Shown: piece after piece, positions 1 through 5,300 of the stretch
How the letters are laid out: each line of letters opens with the position of its first letter
Numbering within the stretch: the first letter of the stretch is position 1
Origin: an uncultured Candidatus Saccharibacteria bacterium
GTDB taxonomy: Bacteria > Patescibacteriota > Saccharimonadia > Saccharimonadales > Saccharimonadaceae
Length of the DNA: 7,943 nt
Direction: 5' to 3'
NCBI GenBank assembly: GCA_947427985.1
Contig: CANEKB010000049.1
Location: 1 to 7,943 of the forward strand
Made by a program: the position numbers and the translations under genes
The notes under the pieces: generated by a model
What the model saw: the letters and a program-made list of their open reading frames with translations, nothing else
Database searches by the model: none
Told to the model about the DNA's origin: nothing

Positions 1-55
1 GAGCGCCGCCTTTGCAAGGCGGAGGTCCAGGGTTTGAATCCCTGTTACTCCACCA
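1..55 (+). tRNA. tRNA-Ala (anticodon TGC), 5' end outside window
   Basis: The window starts at the 3' strand of the D stem (GAGC, 1-4). A 5-bp anticodon stem (6-10 with 18-22) closes a 7-nt loop TTTGCAA, giving anticodon TGC at 13-15, which reads Ala GCN codons. The variable loop (23-27) is followed by a T arm with stem 28-32/40-44 and loop TTTGAAT, then the acceptor 3' strand 45-51, discriminator A52 and an encoded CCA at 53-55. Base 70 (position 49) is T, as needed for the G3:U70 pair that marks alanine tRNAs, but the partner base is outside the window. The T loop has T instead of the nearly universal C at tRNA position 56, which is unusual. Confidence 0.95.
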
Positions 56-90
56 TAGAAAATACGTCACTTCGGTGGCGTATTTTCTAT
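55..90 (+). terminator. Intrinsic terminator of the tRNA gene
   Basis: A 16-bp stem (55-70 with 75-90, one G-U pair, otherwise perfect) is capped by a C(TTCG)G tetraloop at 71-74. The 5' arm is A-rich and the 3' arm carries TATTTTC, so the T-tract lies within the stem and the structure may stop transcription in both directions. It starts on the last base of the tRNA CCA. It also separates the tRNA from the + strand FISUMP fragment, so tRNA transcription should not enter that fragment. Confidence 0.85.
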
Positions 91-315
91 GTGAGGTATA
101 TACCCGCTACGGACGACACGCTTTTCTTCGTTCGCAGCGGGATTATGGATGTTAACATGATTTATCATTTGCAGGGTTGGAACGGTGAATGCTGGGCGGG
201 TAACGCTACGGTATCAGGGTTGGCTGGTCGGTTGGCTTTTGGCGAAGAGGTCTTATCTAGTGCGAGCTATGATGTTAGACGTGGTTATACCCTCCGTTGT
301 CTAGCCATAGAGTAA
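91..315 (+). pseudogene. C-terminal fragment of a FISUMP-type surface protein (silent cassette or pseudogene)
   Basis: An open frame of 74 codons ends at TAA 313-315. It carries hallmarks of the C-terminal part of FISUMP (Fibrobacter succinogenes major paralogous) domains: LFFVRSG (121-141), then GWNGECW, and a closing GYTLRCLAIE. The block from LFFVRSG to the stop corresponds to a second copy on the minus strand (573-770); the ends match closely and the 49-residue core differs. There is no credible start, ribosome site or promoter. The frame only continues upstream through the terminator and tRNA, so the N-terminal part of the domain is missing. Proteins with this domain are generally secreted or surface proteins of unknown function. 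The frame is uninterrupted, so it is either recent or maintained, for example as a donor sequence for gene conversion. The FISUMP assignment comes from motif recognition only. Confidence 0.65.
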
Positions 316-572
316 TATACAAGGGAGGATGAGCATATATCGAATTAGCCGTGTGGTTATCAGGTTTGCTCGCGAAAAGTGCTTCGTAGGGGTTCTCATG
401 ACGTCATAGGAAGCTTCATATCATGACAAAAATCGGAAGATGTATTCATACTCATCTTTGGCCTAAGAATGGCCCTGAATGGCCTGATATGGCCTTAAAA
501 TGGCAAAATATGAGAGTAGTGGATGGTGAATTGACTTTTGGTCACTGTTTAACCTTCTTCTTTCTCCCTTGA
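316..572. other. Non-coding spacer between the two convergent FISUMP fragments
   Basis: I find no coding frame with a start and ribosome site on either strand. The segment holds a 10-bp palindrome ATGACGTCAT (398-407), the direct repeat TCATGAC at 396-402 and 421-427, and the phased TGGCC array at 459-505. No convincing terminator or promoter pair is visible. A TTGACT hexamer at 531-536 has no suitably spaced -10 box. Confidence 0.6.
459..505. repeat. Helically phased TGGCC array
   Basis: Five copies of TGGCC (the last is TGGCA) begin at 459, 470, 480, 490 and 501, so the steps are 11, 10, 10 and 11 bases, averaging about 10.5, one turn of B-DNA. Each copy is followed by a mostly A/T-rich filler (TAAGAA, CTGAA, TGATA, TTAAAA). 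Such phasing places every motif on the same face of the helix and would suit cooperative protein binding or intrinsic bending. No known site family is recognised. Confidence 0.7.
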
Positions 573-860
573 TTACTCTATGGCTAGACAACGGAGGGAG
601 AAACCGAAGAATGCATGGTGATCATAGAGCCCGATGGGACCGTTTGAGAAGAGAAGCGGTATAGGTTGGCTAGCGGTATTCTGAACTGTTTGTGACCAGC
701 TGTAGCCATTGACGCCGGATACATATTGCAAGAATGTTGGGTGGATACTTCCGCTGCGGACGAAGAAAAGAGCGGCATTATACCCCTGTTTTATATCACG
801 AGATGAATAATGGGCGAAACAAGACTCTAGCGGTTTTCCACAAGGGTGGAAAAGGCGGGT
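573..860 (-). pseudogene. C-terminal fragment of a second FISUMP-type surface protein, minus strand
   Basis: On the minus strand an open frame of 95 codons runs from just after a TAG at 863-861 to the TAA at 575-573. From about position 788 its translation has FISUMP features: GYNAALFFVRSG (the LFFVRSG block at 770-750), then GVNGYSWS and the ending FGFSLRCLAIE. LFFVRSG and LRCLAIE-stop are shared with the + strand fragment, and the 50-residue core between them (749-600) is almost wholly different but nearly equal in length. An 8-bp hairpin (834-841 with 846-853) lies inside the frame. No start codon with a ribosome site exists in frame, and the reading frame upstream of 863 does not look like this family, so the N-terminal part has been lost. 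It may be a pseudogene or a silent donor cassette. Confidence 0.65.
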
Positions 861-898
861 CTACGGAAGATACGGAGAATGTAGATGCAAGAAAGACT

Positions 899-1113
899 GT
901 TCGGGAAGAGAAAACGCTAATGTTCGGGCAAGATAGGAATTATGTTCGGGCGTGATAGCTGAGGAATAAATTTTGACGGACCGGCGAAGAAATTTTTGAC
1001 GGTGGTGAAGAAAAATATAGGTACAGGATACAAGATTGGCCTGTTCGGGTGTTGAAAAATTGGCCAAAAAGCTTGTTCGGGTGTTGGCGGTCGCTGAAAA
1101 CTATTAGTTCGGG
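899..1113. repeat. Dispersed GTTCGGG repeat cluster
   Basis: GTTCGGG occurs at 899, 922, 944, 1043, 1075 and 1107, all in the same orientation. The first three are 23 and 22 bases apart and the last three exactly 32 and 32 apart. The copies at 1043 and 1075 share the longer core GTTCGGGTGTTG. The bases between copies are otherwise not conserved. The motif is too short and the spacers too irregular for a CRISPR array. It may be a degenerate tandem repeat or a cluster of binding sites. Confidence 0.7.
968..1010. repeat. Two tandem copies of a 21-22 base unit
   Basis: The units are 968-989 and 990-1010. Both begin AAATTTT(T)GACGG and end GAAG, and they differ mainly by a one-base indel in the T run and substitutions after GACGG. 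They fall in the gap between the two groups of GTTCGGG motifs, and their period is close to that of the first group, so the whole stretch may come from repeated slippage or duplication. Confidence 0.6.
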
Positions 1114-1248
1114 TAACGAACTCTGGGCGGAATAAAGCAGAGCGGATAGATCGAAAAACTGCCCGTATAAAATAAGGAATTTTAAGCGGTTTCGCCCCTG
1201 TAAAACAGAGAAAAGCGTAACTATAACATACTTTTTATGAAAAAACTA

Positions 1249-1277
1249 TTGACAAAACGGAAGCGGTATGCTAAAAT
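1249..1277 (+). promoter_or_regulatory. Sigma70-type promoter of the KGG gene
   Basis: A consensus -35 TTGACA (1249-1254) is followed after 17 bases by -10 TAAAAT (1272-1277), with a TGC extended -10 just before it. The upstream flank (1213-1248) is A/T-rich, like an UP element. Transcription should start near 1284, giving a leader of about 90 bases. This is the best promoter in the window and suggests high expression of the small gene it serves. Confidence 0.85.
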
Positions 1278-1295
1278 GGTAGCAACATCCGATGA

Positions 1296-1322
1296 TCGTG
1301 GTGTGCGAAAGCATGGTCACGA
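1296..1322 (+). promoter_or_regulatory. GNRA-capped hairpin in the KGG leader
   Basis: The stem is 1296-1300 with 1318-1322 (5 Watson-Crick pairs), then a 1x2 internal loop, then 1302-1306 with 1311-1315 (5 pairs, two of them G-U), closed by a GAAA tetraloop at 1307-1310. It sits about 12 bases after the expected start of transcription and about 40 before the ribosome site. It could stabilise the transcript or bind a protein. No known riboswitch class is recognised. Confidence 0.45.
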
Positions 1323-1375
1323 CGTGTAAAGAGGGTGGGTTTAGAAGTTAATTGAGGTGGGAAAAGGAGAATAAT

Positions 1376-1579
1376 ATGTCAGGAACGAAGGCTGGCGGTC
1401 TTAAGGCGGCCGCAACCAATCGTGAAAAATATGGCAAAGAGTTCTACTCGCAGATTGGGCGTAAGGGTGGCCAAAACGGCCATACTGGTGGCTTTGCTGC
1501 GAACCCAGCGCTTGCTCGCATTGCGGGCGCGAAGGGCGGTCGGATCTCGCGCCGTGGACCAGCTAAGAAAAGCAAATAA
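1376..1579 (+). CDS. Small basic KGG-motif protein (stress-type, YciG/con-10-like)
   Basis: This 67-residue, strongly basic protein begins MSGTKAGGLKAA and contains GRKGGQNGHTGGF (about 28-40) and GAKGGRISRRG (51-61), followed by a lysine-rich tail. The repeated KGG signature is that of the KGG family, which includes E. coli YciG/YmdF and fungal con-10, small hydrophilic proteins associated with stress; a nucleic-acid-binding role is only suggested by charge. Closely similar proteins are common in Saccharibacteria, from memory. The start is ATG 1376, preceded by AAGGAG (1364-1369) at 6 bases; a TTG in frame at 1352 has no ribosome site. The gene is monocistronic, between a strong promoter and a strong terminator. 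It uses CGT/CGC and GGT/GGC codons heavily, unlike the two genes downstream, which fits high expression. Confidence 0.85.
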   Translation: MSGTKAGGLKAAATNREKYGKEFYSQIGRKGGQNGHTGGFAANPALARIAGAKGGRISRRGPAKKSK

Positions 1580-1606
1580 GCTAGCGGTCTAGCGATTATA
1601 ATCTGA

Positions 1607-1640
1607 AATCGGTTCATTCGAAAGAGTGAGCCGATTTTTT
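1607..1640 (+). terminator. Intrinsic terminator after the KGG gene
   Basis: A 13-bp stem (1607-1619 with 1624-1636, including two G-U pairs) has a GAAA loop at 1620-1623 and runs into a T6 tract (1635-1640). It lies 28 bases after the stop codon. A small 5-bp hairpin (1580-1593) directly follows the stop. Confidence 0.9.
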
Positions 1641-1719
1641 GTGAAATAGGATAGGGTGAGTTGAAGGGGTGCGGTGAGAGAGATAAGCGCTTGTGCTCGT
1701 AAAAAAGAGGGGGATTGAG

Positions 1720-1725
1720 TATAAT
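1720..1725 (+). promoter_or_regulatory. Possible -10 box overlapping the annotated start of the peptidase gene
   Basis: TATAAT at 1720-1725 is a perfect -10 hexamer, but no good -35 lies 16-18 bases upstream. It overlaps the ATG at 1724. If used, transcription would start near 1732, beyond both ATG codons. Translation would then begin at the in-frame GTG 1745, which has GGAGGT (1735-1740) just upstream. Confidence 0.4.
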
Positions 1726-2236
1726 GATGGAAACGGAGGTAAGAGTGGCGGAGGACTTTGTGGAGTTGTTGACGCGGTTAGAAGAAGATTTCCCGAAGCT
1801 ACGGTTTCGGCCGGGAAGGAAATTTGCGTTTCGACCGCCACGGACGATTATCTATGCTGACGCGGATAAGGAATCACGCAGAAGAGAGCCAGAAAAAACC
1901 GAACAAGAACTGGCTGCAAAAATCAATGAATGTGTTGAAATAAAAAATAATTATCTAAAAATGCAACTCTTGCATGAGGTAGGACACGCCATACTGGGGC
2001 ATCGGAATTGGGGGATGGATCTAGAACGAGTAAAAATGGAAGGCGCGGCGTGGGCGGAGGCGGAGAAGCTTTGTGTAAAATATGGGGTGAAATACGATGA
2101 GAATTTCGCGGAGGAGGAATTGGATTCATATCGAGATTGGCTATATGCGCGGTCGACCTGTGCGGAATGTGGGTTGACGATGTACCAGACTCCGGATGGA
2201 AAATACCATTGCCCACAGTGTGAGATGTATCGCTGA
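1724..2236 (+). CDS. ImmA/IrrE-like zinc metallopeptidase with C-terminal zinc ribbon
   Basis: The 170-residue protein has the zinc-peptidase motif HEVGH at 84-88 within LLHEVGHAILGH, followed 18 residues later by EGAAWAEAEKL (E106), which can supply the third zinc ligand. This arrangement matches ImmA/IrrE peptidases, known for cleaving DNA-binding repressors (ImmR in ICEBs1, DdrO in Deinococcus). Residues 146-166 form a CxxC-x13-CxxC zinc ribbon, which could bind nucleic acid or a partner. It is cytosolic, with no signal peptide or membrane segment. No HTH repressor gene adjoins it, so its substrate is unknown. The start is uncertain: ATG 1724 or 1727 with GAGGGGG (1707-1713) at about 10-13 bases, or GTG 1745 (163 residues) with GGAGGT at 4 bases. 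A TTG at 1715 sits too close to any ribosome site. Family assignment rests on motifs. Confidence 0.75.
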   Translation: MMETEVRVAEDFVELLTRLEEDFPKLRFRPGRKFAFRPPRTIIYADADKESRRREPEKTEQELAAKINECVEIKNNYLKMQLLHEVGHAILGHRNWGMDLERVKMEGAAWAEAEKLCVKYGVKYDENFAEEELDSYRDWLYARSTCAECGLTMYQTPDGKYHCPQCEMYR

Positions 2237-2269
2237 TGGGCAGAGGGTTGGATGAAAATGTTTATACTA

Positions 2270-2286
2270 AACCATGAAACATGGTT
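2270..2286. promoter_or_regulatory. 17-bp dyad upstream of the surface-protein promoter
   Basis: AACCATG-AAA-CATGGTT is a perfect 7-bp inverted repeat with a 3-base centre, ending 8 bases before the -35 box at 2295. It has no T-tract, so it is a poor terminator, and its position suits an operator for an activator or repressor of the large surface-protein gene. Confidence 0.4.
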
Positions 2287-2294
2287 GCGAGATA

Positions 2295-2324
2295 TTGAGT
2301 TTATTTTAAACTTTGTGTTATAAT
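2295..2324 (+). promoter_or_regulatory. Promoter of the giant surface-protein gene
   Basis: -35 TTGAGT (2295-2300), an 18-base spacer and a perfect -10 TATAAT (2319-2324) preceded by TGT as an extended -10. Transcription should start near 2331, only about 18 bases before the ATG, so the leader is very short and contains little beyond the ribosome site AGAAGG (2335-2340). Confidence 0.75.
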
Positions 2325-2348
2325 GAGGCAAAAGAGAAGGTATATTGT

Positions 2349-5300
2349 ATGGAAAAACAGAAATCTAGAAAGCAGAGGCTGCTAATAGGTTTAGTGGCTG
2401 GGATTTTGGTGGGGTTAAGCTTGTTTTGCTCAGGATTGTGGCAAGCTAAAGCAGCAGTACGGCAAATTTCGGCGGAGAATATAATAGACTTTGGGGCGGC
2501 GGATCAGAACGGACTGTTTTTGGACTTAACGGATGTAGATTACATGCCGAGCTCAACAGTAGCATACGATGTAATTCGGAAAAATCAGACGTCGAGCGGA
2601 GCAAAGATATCGCTAAGGTTTGACGATGAAGTACGCACTTTTAATAAGGGGATTTGGGCGCACGCGACTTCGAACTTGGATTATGATCTGCGCAACTACC
2701 AAGATTACGACTATTTGACAGCTTATGTTGGCGTGGATAGTAAGGCGACGGCGACGGTGGGTAGTGTGAAGTTCTGTGTCTATACGAGTACATCGGCAAC
2801 GGCCCCAACGACAGTAGCCGAATGGGGTCAGGTTTTGACGGAGGCAGATGGAGCGACGAACTGTACACAGGTGGCGCGACCGACCGATAATGCCACATTT
2901 GTGAAAATCCCAATCAAAGGGGTGAATTATATTCGATTCCATGCGAATTCAAATGGTTCTAATGCGAGCGACCACGCGGTCTATGGCGATATTAAATTAG
3001 TCAAAGAAGGTTATAAAGAAGATAGTGGTGTAATCCCGGAGGTTGGGGAGTTGGACGCACAACTAAAAGCGGAGGATGGTGCAGCAGCGGATCTGATTGA
3101 GCGGAGTCCGGATTATGAAATGACACTCCTGCGGCGGAACTTAGCACAGAAAGCGTCGCGGTGGACCTTGACACAATTTGTGCAACAAGGACAAGAAGAG
3201 CGCGAGATGATGGCTTGGCTATATAACGATCTTGGCGCACTGAGGATGTATACGACGGGCGGAGCTCCGACGGGGAGCTACGAGCAGTCTTTAGCGGTAT
3301 TAACGGAACTTTATACAGAATATAAGGATGATTTGTCGGATTCTACGCCGTTGCAATATGGTAGTGGTACGAGAGGTGAGCTTTACCAAAAGATGATGAT
3401 CTCGATTGCGCTGACTCATTCGAAGCAGGTGCGATTCTGGATTCGTGATCAAGGAGCGATGGCGGGGAATGCAGAAAGTCCGAACGTTTCGCGACCGCTA
3501 GATCGCTATGCAGTATATAAGGGAATGTATCTGAACGGAAAACTGCAAACAGTGGTCTTTGAGCAACTAGAAGTAGAAGAAATGCGCTATGTGATGTTTA
3601 CGGAGCTGGGCGATGATGAGATCGAGTGGTTACGAGACTGGTTGCCGACAGTAGGCAAGGGACTTTATACTTATCCGCCGGTTCCATACATTAGCATCGG
3701 TAATCACTATTGGTTTGACCAGAATTATGACGAGAATTACGTTGACCCGAAATCTGGGAAGACTTGGGCGGAGCGCTATCATTTGATTGGTGCGAATTAT
3801 ACAGACGGGATTGATAAGAGCATAGCGGGGAATTACAAGATTGGTTTTGAGGCGAAGGCTCCGCATCTTTGGATGATTAATTACTATGGTGGGGTTTGTT
3901 GGCAGATTTCTAATTTCGGGCAGAATATGACGGCGTCGTATGGAGTGCCGAGCACGACTTTTGGACAACCAGGGCACTTGGCTTTTGCAAATTATGAGAT
4001 GGGAAATGGTACACCAGCGTGGGCTTTGACAAATGATGTGAGTGGGTGGTCGCAGTCGAACTTTACTGGGTATACGAATATTAATACCTATCATCCAGTG
4101 CGTCAGATGAATAACTGGGGCGCGGCGACGGGCGAGTATTCGTTGCTCAGGAACCGTTATGGCCAACAGGGTAGCTATGTAACAATGGCGCAGGCGGCAA
4201 TTAACGATTTCGAGAACTATGAAAAATCGCAAATTATTGTGAAGTTGGCGGAAATTTATAGTGATAACTTAGGTAAACAAGAGGAAGTTTATCGTGAAGC
4301 ATTAACCGCGCAAGATTTTAACTTTGATGCTTGGTATGGAATAATTGCCAATTATATCGGTCAAGGAAATAAGACGGCGAAAGATTGGTATGATTTGGCG
4401 AGCATGATGACGGAGTCGCGAATGAAGAGCTTTGCCTTGCCATATCATGATTTGATGCAGACGATAATTGCGCAGATGCCAGCAAATAGCGAGGCGGATT
4501 CAGTAACGACTGGGTATAGTTTGTCGACAGAGATGATGCTGCGGCGAACGTTAGAGTGGATGGTGGATTCTAAGAATGCTAGCGAAATTGATATTGCGGG
4601 AATTTTCCGGCAAAGCGGGGTGACCCGGACATTGGCAAACGCTTTGCTCGGCAGATTGAATAACCAAGTAGCAGTGTTTTCGTTTGACGGGGATGATGCA
4701 GGCGTCTTGAAATTGGGGTCGAAGTATGAAAATAGTAATGCAGCATTTGATTATAGTTTGGATGGCGGAGAGACTTGGTCGAGCGGGCCAAACCATGATA
4801 AATGGGTGACGGAAAAGCAGATTAAACTAACCGATGAAGAAATTGCAAAGATCAATATAGACGACGATATTAAGGTACATATCCAGGGAGTGCCTTGGAC
4901 TGAGGCAAATTATTACACGATAGACATCAAGAAGGGGACTTTGCCAGCGAATTTGTACGCGAATGACAAGGAGAACCGGGTCGTAGGCGTGAATACGACG
5001 ATGGAATGGCGCGAAGTAAAGATCGGAGACGACGGCGCACGAACTGAGGGCGAGTGGGTGTCTTATGCGAAAGAATCGCCGCTAAGGATTGGGGATATTA
5101 CGATTCAAGTGCGGGTTGGAGCGACAGGAGTTTTCTTGCCAAGCGATGCGTCGGCGGATTATAAGTTTACTGCCGATACAGACCCAGATACGCGAAAATA
5201 TATTCCAGTGTCACATTTGTCGGTGGCGGCAGTATCAAGTCAGGCGACAGGCGGTGGACAGTATGGGAATGCTATATATGCGATTGATGGTAATATCAAT

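Larger units (their letters stand above)
290..598. repeat. 27-bp inverted repeat formed by two converging FISUMP gene ends
   Basis: The arms are 290-316 and 572-598 and are perfect reverse complements (CCCTCCG...GAGTAAT against ATTACTC...CGGAGGG). They encode the shared ending LRCLAIE-stop on the two strands and run one base past the stop codon. After a short gap, AAGGGAG (321-327) again matches CTCCCTT (564-570), so the similarity continues into the non-coding side. The arms enclose a 255-bp spacer. I see no target-site duplication outside the arms, so this is better read as two gene copies facing each other than as a transposon with terminal repeats. Confidence 0.9.
861..1248. other. Gene-free, repeat-bearing intergenic stretch
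   Basis: Short frames exist on both strands here but lack ribosome sites and have low-complexity, unfamiliar translations. The stretch instead holds six GTTCGGG motifs (899-1113) and a 22-base tandem repeat (968-1010). Positions 1114-1248 become A/T-rich towards the promoter of the KGG gene, and nothing else there is recognised. Confidence 0.55.

Noticed and set aside
34..90. Open frame running from inside the tRNA into the + strand FISUMP fragment
   Set aside because: It starts in the T arm of the tRNA and passes through the terminator with no ribosome site. Only the part after 90 resembles a protein.
290..598. MITE or transposon with terminal inverted repeats
   Set aside because: The arms are explained by two converging gene ends, no target-site duplication flanks them, and there is no transposase.
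734..955. 73-codon frame on +
   Set aside because: It is antisense to the minus-strand FISUMP fragment and has no ribosome site or recognisable composition.
861..1067. 68-codon minus frame directly upstream of, and in frame with, the minus FISUMP fragment
   Set aside because: Its translation does not resemble the family, contains the GTTCGGG repeats, and is cut off by a TAG at 863-861. It probably is not the lost N-terminus.
899..1113. CRISPR array
   Set aside because: The repeated unit is only 7-12 bases, spacing is irregular between groups, and no cas gene is present.
1210..1257. Minus-strand promoter driving the FISUMP fragment
   Set aside because: TATAGT with an extended -10 exists, but no reasonable -35 lies at 16-18 bases, and no start codon for the fragment follows.
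2403..2440. Lipoprotein signal (Cys27 in the signal peptide)
   Set aside because: The residues before Cys27 (SLF) do not fit a lipobox, and a standard AKAA cut site follows.
3630..4232. 200-codon frame on the minus strand
   Set aside because: It lies wholly antisense to the giant surface gene, and its translation (many Ile, Arg and His, no motifs) looks like a shadow of the sense codons.
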